Source: Oscillospiraceae bacterium
Lineage (GTDB): Bacteria > Bacillota > Clostridia > Oscillospirales > Ruminococcaceae
Assembly: GCA_016297675.1 (NCBI GenBank)
Contig: JAEDGE010000042.1
Span: 1-14,656 of the forward strand
DNA length: 14,656 nt
Direction: 5' to 3'
Shown: piece by piece, positions 6,091 to 11,895 of the stretch
Layout: each line of letters opens with the position of its first letter
Position numbering within the stretch: the stretch's first letter is position 1
Notes under the pieces: generated by a model
Seen by the model: only the letters and a program-made list of their open reading frames with translations
Told to the model about the DNA's origin: nothing
Database searches by the model: none
Translations under genes and position numbers: made by a program

Positions 6091-6648
6091 ATGATTTCAG
6101 CAGGCGATTTCAGAAACGGTGTTACCTTTGAACTGGACGGCAACGTTGTACAGGTCATTGAATTCCAGCACGTAAAGCCGGGCAAGGGTGCCGCATTCGT
6201 TCGTACCAAGTATAAGAATGTCATCACAGGTGCAGTGGTAGAGCGTTCTTTTAACCCGACCGATAAGTATCCGACTGCTTATATTGAGCGGAAGGACATG
6301 CAGTATCTGTATGAAGACGGCGGTCTGTATTACTTCATGGATATGGAGACTTACGAGCAGCTGCCGATTGACGGCAAGAAGCTGGGCGATGCATTCCGGT
6401 TTGTAAAGGAAAACATGGAAGTTAAGGTGCTGTCCTACAAGGGCAACGTATTCGGTGTAGAACCGCCGTTCTTCGTAGAACTGGAAGTCACGGAGACCGA
6501 TCCGGGCTTTAAGGGCGATACTGCAACCAATGCAACCAAGCCGGCTACGCTGGAAACGGGTGCAGAAATTAAGGTACCGCTGTTTATCAATACAGGAGAT
6601 AAAATCCGGATTGATACCAGAACTGGCGAGTATATGGAACGTGCATAA
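6091..6648 (+). CDS. efp: Elongation factor P
   Basis: Three-domain, tRNA-shaped translation factor that binds between the P and E sites and relieves stalling at consecutive prolines. The 185-residue length is exactly typical. The KOW-like N-terminal domain carries the loop KPGKGAAF, with the conserved, usually modified lysine at residue 32, followed by two OB-type domains ending in VPLFINTGDKIRIDTRTGEYMERA-like sequence (the C-terminal EF-P signature). ATG 6091 is set by GGAGG at 6077-6081; the in-frame open stretch upstream crosses the promoter and is not coding. No lysine-modification enzyme (EpmA/EpmB or YmfI type) is in the window. An acidic zinc-ribbon gene follows 102 bases downstream. 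Confidence 0.97.
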   Translation: MISAGDFRNGVTFELDGNVVQVIEFQHVKPGKGAAFVRTKYKNVITGAVVERSFNPTDKYPTAYIERKDMQYLYEDGGLYYFMDMETYEQLPIDGKKLGDAFRFVKENMEVKVLSYKGNVFGVEPPFFVELEVTETDPGFKGDTATNATKPATLETGAEIKVPLFINTGDKIRIDTRTGEYMERA

Positions 6649-6750
6649 GTGCAGAAATCTGCATATTGCAAACTGTCTATAGATAATCTATGGGCAAAAG
6701 TATCGTCTGTTTCAGCAATGGACAAAAAGAAAAGAAAGAGGGCGGAGCAT

Positions 6751-7236
6751 ATGAATTTAAGTGATAAGATGTCTTATCTGCGTGGCATGATCGACGGCAT
6801 GGAGCTGGATCTGACAACCTCGAAGGAGGGCAAGGTTCTGGCACAGCTGCTGGAAGTGATGCAGGAAACGGTTTTGTATGTAACGGATTTACAGGATCAG
6901 GTAGATGAACTGACAGAACTCTGCGAATCTCTGGATGAAGACCTCGGTGACGTAGAAGCGGAAGTATTCGGCGATGACGAATACGAGGATGAGGAAGACG
7001 AAGCAGACTACTTGGACGATGAGGACGAAGAAGAGGATTTGTATGAAGTGGTCTGTCCGAATTGTCAGAACACCATTGTGCTGGCGGATTCCGTTCTGGA
7101 TGAGGGCACAATGCATTGTCCGTGCTGCAATGAGTTGTTGGAATTTGATTACAGCGAGTTGACCATGGATGATCTGGAGGAAGCTGTGGAAGAAGCCGAA
7201 GAAGTGGCAGAAGCAGCAGACGAGCCGGAGGCATAA
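6751..7236 (+). CDS. CD1247 N-terminal-domain-like acidic zinc-ribbon protein
   Basis: Cytoplasmic protein of 161 residues of unknown function. The N-terminal part (1-65, beginning MNLSDKMSYLRGMIDGMELD) is helical, with a probable short coiled coil (VTDLQDQVDELTELCESLDEDL), and resembles the conserved Clostridial family named after C. difficile CD1247. A strongly acidic stretch (about 66-98, mostly D and E) leads to a zinc ribbon with CPNC (102-105) and CPCC (Cys123 and Cys126 as the outer pair), and the protein ends in a second acidic tail. ATG 6751 is preferred because a purine-rich AGAGGGCGGAG lies just ahead. A GTG at 6649 and an ATG at 6718 are in frame but lack ribosome binding sites. 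It probably shares efp's transcript and is closed by a strong terminator. Confidence 0.8.
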   Translation: MNLSDKMSYLRGMIDGMELDLTTSKEGKVLAQLLEVMQETVLYVTDLQDQVDELTELCESLDEDLGDVEAEVFGDDEYEDEEDEADYLDDEDEEEDLYEVVCPNCQNTIVLADSVLDEGTMHCPCCNELLEFDYSELTMDDLEEAVEEAEEVAEAADEPEA

Positions 7237-7273
7237 AGCATCATTTTTATGTGCTGAAAAAACAAGGAAATGC

Positions 7274-7311
7274 AAAAAATAAGCTGGCAGGTTTTGTCGG
7301 CTTATTTTTTT
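7274..7311 (+). terminator. Intrinsic terminator after the zinc-ribbon gene
   Basis: A 16-bp stem (7274-7289 with 7295-7310, including two G-T wobbles) around a five-base loop, with T residues at 7305-7311. The A-run on the left arm pairs with the U tract, so it may also act on the other strand. Confidence 0.9.
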
Positions 7312-7394
7312 AAGACAGGAATCCATCAGAGATTTTTCGAATAAACAGAGGAAAACTGGAAAAGCAAAGAACAAGAATCACGTGGAAAAAGTGC

Positions 7395-7423
7395 TTGTAT
7401 TTTTGCAGAATGCGTGGTATAAT
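7395..7423 (+). promoter_or_regulatory. Promoter of the nfnA-nfnB-yajC operon
   Basis: TTGTAT (7395-7400), a 17-base spacer, and an extended -10, TGG followed by TATAAT (7415-7423). The TGn element compensates for the imperfect -35. Confidence 0.8.
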
Positions 7424-7461
7424 AAATTTACGATATATTTTCAAGAAGGAGAGGGAAAATT

Positions 7462-8286
7462 GTGTTTCCAATTATAGAAAAAACAGTGTTGAATCCGGCT
7501 GTTGTAAAAATCAAGCTGGAGGCACCGCTGATTGCAAGAAAAGTATTGCCGGGACAGTTTATCATTTTCCGTGTGGATGAATATGGGGAACGGGTGCCGC
7601 TGACGGTTGCAGATTACGATCGGGAAGCCGGTACCATTACGCTGATTTTCCAGATCGTCGGGCATTCTACCGAACGTCTGGCAGCTCTCAATGCAGGGGA
7701 TTCCATTCTGGATCTGGTTGGACCACTCGGTGTGGCAACAGAAATTCCAGAGAATGTACAGTCTGTCTGTGTGGTAGGCGGCGGCGTTGGCTGTGCCATT
7801 GCGTATCCGCAGGCAAAGCAGTTGTTTGCAATGGGCAAGCAGGTGGATGTGATTGCCGGATTCCGCAGCAAGGACATTGTGATTTTAGAGGACGAGTTCC
7901 GGCAGTGCAGCAACAATCTGTATTTGTGTACGGATGATGGCACATATGGGCAGAAGGGCTTTGTAACCAATGTGCTGCAAGAGCAAATCGATGCTGGAAA
8001 GCATTATGATATGGTCATTGCCATCGGTCCGATTCCAATGATGAAGTTTGTTTCCAAGGTGACAGAACCGTATGGCATTCCGACAATTGTTTCTTTGAAT
8101 CCGATTATGGTAGATGGGACAGGCATGTGTGGCGGCTGCCGTGTGACCGTCGGTGGGGAAATCAAGTATGCCTGCGTAGATGGACCGGACTTTGACGGAC
8201 ACAAGGTAGATTATGACGAATTGATGCGGCGTGGCGGCACATATCGGGAAGAAGAACACGCTTGCAGAATGAAGAATATGCAGTAA
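7462..8286 (+). CDS. nfnA: NfnA: NADH-binding small subunit of NADH-dependent reduced ferredoxin:NADP+ oxidoreductase
   Basis: FAD- and [2Fe-2S]-containing subunit of the cytoplasmic electron-bifurcating NfnAB complex, which couples NADPH, NADH and ferredoxin pools. The 274-residue protein has the ferredoxin-reductase fold: a flavin-binding beta barrel with RVPLT (44-48), a nucleotide-binding region with VVGGGVGCAIAYP (104-116), and the C-terminal [2Fe-2S] site DGTGMCGGC (Asp218, Cys223, Cys226) plus Cys238, the D-x4-C-x2-C-x11-C spacing seen in NfnA and dihydroorotate dehydrogenase electron-transfer subunits. It starts with GTG at 7462 after AAGGAGAGG (7446-7454). The pairing with nfnB argues against a pyrK assignment; older annotations call it sulfide dehydrogenase subunit beta or ferredoxin-NADP reductase alpha. 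Confidence 0.9.
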   Translation: MFPIIEKTVLNPAVVKIKLEAPLIARKVLPGQFIIFRVDEYGERVPLTVADYDREAGTITLIFQIVGHSTERLAALNAGDSILDLVGPLGVATEIPENVQSVCVVGGGVGCAIAYPQAKQLFAMGKQVDVIAGFRSKDIVILEDEFRQCSNNLYLCTDDGTYGQKGFVTNVLQEQIDAGKHYDMVIAIGPIPMMKFVSKVTEPYGIPTIVSLNPIMVDGTGMCGGCRVTVGGEIKYACVDGPDFDGHKVDYDELMRRGGTYREEEHACRMKNMQ

Positions 8287-8292
8287 CAAAGG

Positions 8293-8321
8293 AAAGGAGT
8301 GCCGTTTCAAAATCGGAACGG
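8293..8321 (+). promoter_or_regulatory. Distant Shine-Dalgarno with bridging hairpin before nfnB
   Basis: The only strong ribosome binding site, AAAGGAG (8293-8299), ends 33 bases before the nfnB ATG (8333). Between them CCGTTTC (8302-8308) pairs with GGAACGG (8315-8321) around a six-base loop. Folding that hairpin shortens the effective spacing to about 13 bases. No other start codon in the nfnB frame lies nearer the site. Confidence 0.5.
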
Positions 8322-8332
8322 TAAAAAGAACC

Positions 8333-9733
8333 ATGGCAAAAGCAAATATGGCACTGGAAAAAGTGTCAATGCCGGAACGGGATCCGAAAGAACGTGCTAC
8401 TTGCTTTGAAGAAGTGGCAACCGGTTATACACCGGAAATGGCAATGGAAGAAGCAACTCGTTGCCTGCAATGTAAGGCAAAACCTTGCGTGACGGGATGT
8501 CCGGTCGGCGTAAAAATTCCGGATTTCATTCAAAAGATGGCAGAAGGCAATTTTCTGGAAGCTTATCAGATTATTACCACGACCAATAGCCTGCCGGCAG
8601 TCTGCGGCAGAGTCTGTCCGCAGGAATCACAGTGTGAAGGCAAGTGTGTCCGTGGCAAAAAAGGACAGCCGGTCGGCATTGGAAGATTGGAACGATTTGC
8701 AGCAGACTATGCAAGAGAGCATGGCAATTTGCAGACCAAGCGCGTTCCATCCAATGGACATAAGGTCGCAGTCGTTGGCGGTGGCCCAGCCGGACTGACC
8801 TGTGCAGGTGATTTGGCACGGCTGGGGTATCAGGTGACGGTATTCGAGGCATTTCAGGTTGCCGGCGGTGTGCTGATGTACGGTATTCCGGAATTTCGTC
8901 TGCCGAAAAAAATTGTACAACAGGAAATCAAGACACTGGAAGAACTCGGCGTAGAAATTCGCCCGAATATGGTCATTGGGAAAATTCTTTCCATTGATGA
9001 GCTGATGGAAGACGGTTACGAGGCTGTTTTTGTCGGTTCCGGTGCAGGTCTGCCACGGTTTATGGGCATTCCGGGAGAATCATTGGTAGGTGTTTGCTCT
9101 GCAAATGAGTACCTGACTCGCATCAATCTGATGAAGGGTTACCGGAAGGAATATGATACACCAGTCATCAAGTCCAGAGCAGTTGCTGTTGTGGGCGGTG
9201 GCAACGTGGCAATGGATGCCGCAAGAAGTGCTCTGCGAATGGGAGCAGAACACGTTTACATTGTATACCGTCGTTCCGAAGCGGAAATGCCGGCAAGACA
9301 GGAAGAAGTCCATCACGCAAAAGAAGAGGGTGTGGAATTCCTGACCCTGAACAATCCGGTGGAAATCCTTGGCGATGAAAAGACCGGACGGGTAAACGGG
9401 ATGAAGTGCATCAAGATGGAACTGGGCGAGCCGGATGAAAGCGGCAGACGGCGGCCGGTTGCCGTACCGGGCAGCGAATATGTGCTGGATGTGGATACCG
9501 TGATTATGGCAATTGGTACTTCTCCGAATCCGTTGATTCGCACAACAACGGCTGGTCTGGATGCAAACAAATGGGGATGCCTGATTGTCAATGAGGATAC
9601 CATGCAGACGACAAAGGATGGCGTTTATGCTGGCGGGGATGCTGTAACTGGTGCAGCAACGGTGATTCTGGCAATGGGAGCTGGGAAAAAAGCAGCGGCT
9701 TCCATTGATGAATATATCAAATCAAAAGCATAA
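8333..9733 (+). CDS. nfnB: NfnB: NADPH-binding large subunit of NfnAB (glutamate synthase small-chain-like)
   Basis: Large subunit of the bifurcating transhydrogenase NfnAB: binds NADPH, a second FAD and two [4Fe-4S] clusters, and exchanges electrons with ferredoxin. The 466-residue protein has an N-terminal iron-sulfur domain with Cys44, 47, 52, 56 and Cys91, 95, 101, 105, a first dinucleotide fold with VVGGGPAGLTCAGDLA (147-162), a second with VVGGGNVAMDAARSALRMGA (286-305), and the C-terminal FAD motif GVYAGGDAVTGAATVILAMG. It is homologous to the glutamate synthase small subunit (gltD), and databases often name it gltA. With nfnA directly upstream and no glutamate synthase large subunit in the window, NfnB is the better call. 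Ribosome recruitment appears to use a distant Shine-Dalgarno. yajC follows after 26 bases. Confidence 0.9.
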   Translation: MAKANMALEKVSMPERDPKERATCFEEVATGYTPEMAMEEATRCLQCKAKPCVTGCPVGVKIPDFIQKMAEGNFLEAYQIITTTNSLPAVCGRVCPQESQCEGKCVRGKKGQPVGIGRLERFAADYAREHGNLQTKRVPSNGHKVAVVGGGPAGLTCAGDLARLGYQVTVFEAFQVAGGVLMYGIPEFRLPKKIVQQEIKTLEELGVEIRPNMVIGKILSIDELMEDGYEAVFVGSGAGLPRFMGIPGESLVGVCSANEYLTRINLMKGYRKEYDTPVIKSRAVAVVGGGNVAMDAARSALRMGAEHVYIVYRRSEAEMPARQEEVHHAKEEGVEFLTLNNPVEILGDEKTGRVNGMKCIKMELGEPDESGRRRPVAVPGSEYVLDVDTVIMAIGTSPNPLIRTTTAGLDANKWGCLIVNEDTMQTTKDGVYAGGDAVTGAATVILAMGAGKKAAASIDEYIKSKA

Positions 9734-9759
9734 GGCATAGCCGGAAAGGAACGAAAGCA

Positions 9760-10260
9760 ATGAGAAAAAAGATTGCAAAATATGGATTGACTGCGAGTGC
9801 AGCGGCACTGACAGGTGTACTTAGTGTGGTAACGGCTTCTGCAGAGAGCGGCAGCGGTACTGCTGCTACTGGCAACAGCGGCATGATTGGTTCTCTGATT
9901 ATGATGGTGCTGTTGTTTGCAGTGATGTATTTTATTCTGATTCGTCCGCAGAAAAAGAAGGAAAAAGAACAGCAGGCCATGCAGCGTGCCGTTCGGATTG
10001 GAGACGAGATTGTTACCATTGGCGGCATTGTAGGACTGGTAACCCGTGTAGAAGACGATACCATCCAGATTGAAACAGGTGGCGATCGGCACAAGATGCG
10101 GATTAAGACTTGGGCGATTCAGGAGAATGTGACGGTAAAGGAAGACAATGAACGTGCCAAGGCAGCAGCTGCGGAAGAAGCAAAGGCAAAAAAGGAAGAA
10201 AAGAAAAAGAAGAAGAAAGATGCAGATGCCGCAGAAGAGCAGGGCGTTCTGAAGGACTAA
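9760..10260 (+). CDS. yajC: YajC, Sec translocon accessory protein with extra N-terminal hydrophobic segment
   Basis: Membrane protein that associates with SecDF and assists Sec-dependent export. The core matches YajC: a transmembrane helix (about 42-61), the IRPQKKKEKEQQ stop-transfer run (61-72), and the soluble RIGDEIVTIGGIVGLVTRVEDDTIQIETG block (79-107). At 166 residues it is longer than the usual 85-120. Residues 1-28 look like a signal peptide or second membrane segment ending in ASA, and a lysine/alanine/glutamate-rich tail (131-160) is likely unstructured. The start follows AAAGGA (9745-9750). It is apparently co-transcribed with nfnAB and ends in a terminator. In many Clostridia yajC lies near the TIGR04086/SCIFF genes, as it does here apart from a two-gene interruption. 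Confidence 0.93.
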   Translation: MRKKIAKYGLTASAAALTGVLSVVTASAESGSGTAATGNSGMIGSLIMMVLLFAVMYFILIRPQKKKEKEQQAMQRAVRIGDEIVTIGGIVGLVTRVEDDTIQIETGGDRHKMRIKTWAIQENVTVKEDNERAKAAAAEEAKAKKEEKKKKKKDADAAEEQGVLKD

Positions 10261-10285
10261 GCAATTTGTTATAAAGTGATACGCA

Positions 10286-10315
10286 AAAAGCGGCTTGCAG
10301 AGGCAGGTCGCTTTT
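10286..10315 (+). terminator. Intrinsic terminator after yajC
   Basis: AAAAGCG (10286-10292) pairs with CGCTTTT (10309-10315), extended inwards by GCTTGC/GCAGGT with two wobbles around an AGAG loop. It lies between the convergent ends of yajC and the XRE gene, and its A- and T-runs could let it serve both strands. Confidence 0.8.
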
Positions 10316-10322
10316 GTTGTAA

Positions 10323-10553
10323 TTATGGTTGTTGTTTTCGGGGGTAGGGTTGCTTTTCATCGGTTTGTCCCAATAAATAATCAATGCTGGTATGATAAAA
10401 GTTTGCCAACTGAATGAGAATATTGGTTGGAATATCCCGTTTTCCCAGCTCGTAATGAGAATAGGCAACCTGTGAACAGTGCAGATAATTGGCAAGGTCT
10501 TTTTGATAGAGGTCGTGGTCTTCTCGTAAGCCACGAATTCGTTCATAACACAT
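10323..10553 (-). CDS. XRE-family helix-turn-helix repressor
   Basis: DNA-binding regulator of 76 residues, a single Cro/CI-type helix-turn-helix domain (about 4-62) with the family pattern: QKDLANYLHCSQVAYSHYE, with a positively charged GKRD turn, then IPTNILIQLANFYHTSIDYLLG. There is no C-terminal sensor domain. The start CAT at 10551-10553 is set by GGAGG on the minus strand (10560-10564), 6 bases away; the in-frame extension upstream crosses the likely -10 box. It is the only minus-strand gene recognised in the window, transcribed away from a 70-residue gene at 10656. The shared region holds two copies of a palindrome that is the obvious candidate operator, so autoregulation and control of its neighbour are likely. 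Confidence 0.9.
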   Translation of the reverse strand: MCYERIRGLREDHDLYQKDLANYLHCSQVAYSHYELGKRDIPTNILIQLANFYHTSIDYLLGQTDEKQPYPRKQQP

Positions 10554-10583
10554 AATTTTCCTCCGTTTTTCTGTTATTATACG

Positions 10584-10627
10584 ATAAAACAAAATGGTCT
10601 ATTGACAAATAAAACAAATTGTTTTAT
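10584..10627. promoter_or_regulatory. Two-copy palindromic operator between the XRE gene and the divergent small gene
   Basis: Site 1 (10609-10627) is ATAAAACA-AAT-TGTTTTAT, an 8-bp perfect inverted repeat with a three-base centre, lying from just behind the -35 to inside the -10 of the rightward promoter. Site 2 (10584-10602) is ATAAAACA-AAA-TGGTCTAT, with the left half identical and the right half matching 6 of 8. Centres are 25 bp apart. Site 2 lies just upstream of a minus-strand TATAAT (10576-10581) that likely serves the XRE gene. Confidence 0.75.
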
Positions 10628-10630
10628 AAT
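10602..10630 (+). promoter_or_regulatory. Consensus promoter of the 70-residue gene, overlapped by the operator
   Basis: Exact TTGACA (10602-10607) and exact TATAAT (10625-10630) with 17 bases between. Operator site 1 fills the spacer and the first three bases of the -10, so a bound repressor would block polymerase. Confidence 0.88.
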
Positions 10631-10655
10631 GAGAGAAGATAAGGAGGTATTTAGA

Positions 10656-10868
10656 ATGGAATCATATCAAAGACCGTATTTCCGACTGTTTTCTGCCATT
10701 TGTGATACCATAGAAGAATTGGAGTTATTTTTGAAAGACACGCCCTTGTCAAAAGAAGAGCAGTTACCATTACAAACGCAGATTATACGTTTAAAACAAG
10801 TACAGCAAGCAACAGAATTTATGCTGCTCGCAGACCCGCCCAATATTTTGCTACATCGACTAAAGTGA
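10656..10868 (+). CDS. Hypothetical 70-residue protein under XRE control
   Basis: I do not recognise this protein. It is 70 residues, predicted mostly helical, with no signal peptide or membrane segment: an N-terminal YQRPYFRLFSAICDTIEELELFL stretch, a short turn (DTPLSKEEQLP), and a second long helix (LQTQIIRLKQVQQATEFMLLA) ending in a proline break and a basic tail (HRLK). The start at 10656 is well supported by AAGGAGG (10641-10647) with 8 bases of spacing and by a perfect promoter. A divergent repressor with operators over this promoter implies that expression must be kept low most of the time, as in small toxin-antitoxin or phage-like regulatory pairs, but nothing in the sequence shows toxicity. 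It could be co-transcribed with the membrane-protein gene 70 bases downstream. Confidence 0.8.
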   Translation: MESYQRPYFRLFSAICDTIEELELFLKDTPLSKEEQLPLQTQIIRLKQVQQATEFMLLADPPNILLHRLK

Positions 10869-10938
10869 CAGCATTTCCACATATATCCGAACCGCTCTGC
10901 ATAAAATAGAACAGCGATTGACAGAGAGGAGAATTGCA

Positions 10939-11385
10939 ATGCGTCCAAACAGCAGCCATTCGTGCGAAACACCCTGTAAAAAACGACCCATTAAACGACT
11001 GCTTTGGCAGTCATCTGTCTGGTGTACCATATTAGCTGTTGTGGCAGGGCTGGCAGTGACGCTGCTGTTTCTGCTGTTATTTTCTCTGCTCATCAGCAAT
11101 ATTGATGCACCAGATGATCTGGTGCAGGCGATGGCGTGCCTGGCACTATGTGCCGGCAGCTTCACTGCCGGATTTGTGGCTGCCAGACGAAGGCGGCGAA
11201 AAGGGTTGCTGGTAGGACTGTGTTGCGGCATTGCAATGCATTTTGTTGTATTTCTGATTGGTTTGCTTTTGCTGCAAAGTTTTGCAGCTGCCGGAACCTT
11301 TGCCAAATTGATTTTTATGATTTTATGCAGCTGCATCGGCGGCGTAGTGGGCGTGAACTGTCGCTGCCGGAAACCACGATGCTGA
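10939..11385 (+). CDS. TIGR04086-like (YrzE-type) four-helix membrane protein
   Basis: Predicted inner-membrane protein of 148 residues with four hydrophobic segments (about 23-53, 61-82, 89-113, 119-141), a basic cytoplasmic loop RRRRRKG (83-89), and a short basic N-terminus. Topology and position between yajC and the SCIFF gene match the family described as TIGR04086, which often neighbours SCIFF loci; its function is unknown. Twelve cysteines, several in pairs (CC at 95-96, CSC at 130-132, CRC at 141-143), are unusual for a membrane protein this small. ATG 10939 is chosen over a TTG at 10918 because GAGAGGAG (10924-10931) is correctly placed for it. Whether it handles the modified SCIFF peptide is a guess from position only. 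Confidence 0.75.
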   Translation: MRPNSSHSCETPCKKRPIKRLLWQSSVWCTILAVVAGLAVTLLFLLLFSLLISNIDAPDDLVQAMACLALCAGSFTAGFVAARRRRRKGLLVGLCCGIAMHFVVFLIGLLLLQSFAAAGTFAKLIFMILCSCIGGVVGVNCRCRKPRC

Positions 11386-11498
11386 GTTCTTTCATGGATA
11401 CTTCATCACAGTAAAAAAATCCGAACCATAAAGTAAACAAAAGCATCCCGTTTCGATTGTGCAATATGTAAAATTTTTTTGCAAACTGCAAAACACTA

Positions 11499-11527
11499 TT
11501 GAAAAGAAACCAAAAATGTGCTATAAT
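11499..11527 (+). promoter_or_regulatory. Promoter of the SCIFF operon
   Basis: TTGAAA (11499-11504), 17 bases, and exact TATAAT (11522-11527). It gives scfA its own transcript with a leader of about 100 nt, independent of the membrane-protein gene upstream. Confidence 0.85.
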
Positions 11528-11541
11528 AATAAAAATCAATT

Positions 11542-11565
11542 CGGAGCGTTTGCTCCGGCTTTTCT
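11542..11565 (+). promoter_or_regulatory. Leader hairpin upstream of scfA (possible attenuator)
   Basis: CGGAGC (11542-11547) pairs with GCTCCG (11552-11557) around a GTTT loop, and a short TTTT run follows after GC. It lies within about 25 bases of the expected transcript start. The U tract is too short for a full terminator; a 5' stabilising hairpin is equally possible. A second weak pairing, CAGTTT 11570-11575 with AAACTG 11597-11602, follows. Confidence 0.4.
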
Positions 11566-11631
11566 CATGCAGTTTCAAAAGCATCATGCTTGCCGAAAAC
11601 TGTAAGTAGTTTGATAGGGAGGATTTTTGTT

Positions 11632-11769
11632 ATGAAGCACATCAAAACCATCAATCAGGCAAATCTGAAGGAATCTGCTGCAAAGGGCGGCTGCGGTCAG
11701 TGTCAGGCTTCCTGCCAGTCTGCCTGCAAGACTTCTTGCACCGTTGCAAATCAGAAGTGCGAACGGTAA
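11632..11769 (+). CDS. scfA: SCIFF ranthipeptide precursor (six cysteines in forty-five residues)
   Basis: Precursor of a ribosomally made, post-translationally modified peptide in which a radical SAM enzyme makes a thioether link from a cysteine to another residue. The product is exactly 45 residues with six cysteines, at 21, 24, 28, 32, 36 and 43, spaced 3, 4, 4, 4 and 7. The N-terminal leader (MKHIKTINQANLKESAAKGG) matches the family's conserved start, and the core contains the typical CQSACKTSCTVANQ run. Cys32 and Thr37, the pair reported as linked in studied SCIFF peptides, are both present. The start follows a strong AGGGAGG (11616-11622) with 9 bases of spacing. No cleavage protease or dedicated exporter is in the window, as is usual for SCIFF loci. 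The maturase gene follows after a hairpin. Confidence 0.97.
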   Translation: MKHIKTINQANLKESAAKGGCGQCQASCQSACKTSCTVANQKCER

Positions 11770-11794
11770 GCAAACGATTTTCAATGCGTTCGAT

Positions 11795-11827
11795 AAATCC
11801 GTACACCGGATTCGGTGTGCGGATTTT
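11795..11827 (+). terminator. 14-bp hairpin between scfA and scfB (probable partial terminator or processing/stability element)
   Basis: Bases 11795-11808 pair with 11813-11826 around a GATT loop: 14 bp with a single T-G wobble and no bulge, followed by a short T-run (11824-11827) that is part of the stem. The stem is strong but the U tract is short, so partial read-through to scfB is expected. Confidence 0.75.
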
Positions 11828-11895
11828 GCCGTACAGGACAAAAAACAGCTGCTGTGCAGCGGAAACAGAAACTGCAAAACAGAAAGAGTGAAATC

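Noticed and set aside
6677..7234. Minus-strand 185-codon open frame opposite the zinc-ribbon gene
   Set aside because: The acidic Glu/Asp codons read backwards give a proline/leucine/arginine/histidine-rich shadow with no stop codons; the + strand gene has a proper start and zinc-binding cysteines.
8333..9733. Assignment as glutamate synthase small subunit
   Set aside because: The direct pairing with an NfnA-type subunit and the absence of a glutamate synthase large subunit favour NfnB, although sequence homology alone cannot exclude it.
11815..11895. 27-codon N-terminal extension of the SCIFF maturase
   Set aside because: It starts at a non-ATG codon inside the intergenic hairpin, and homologues begin near the Met at 11896.
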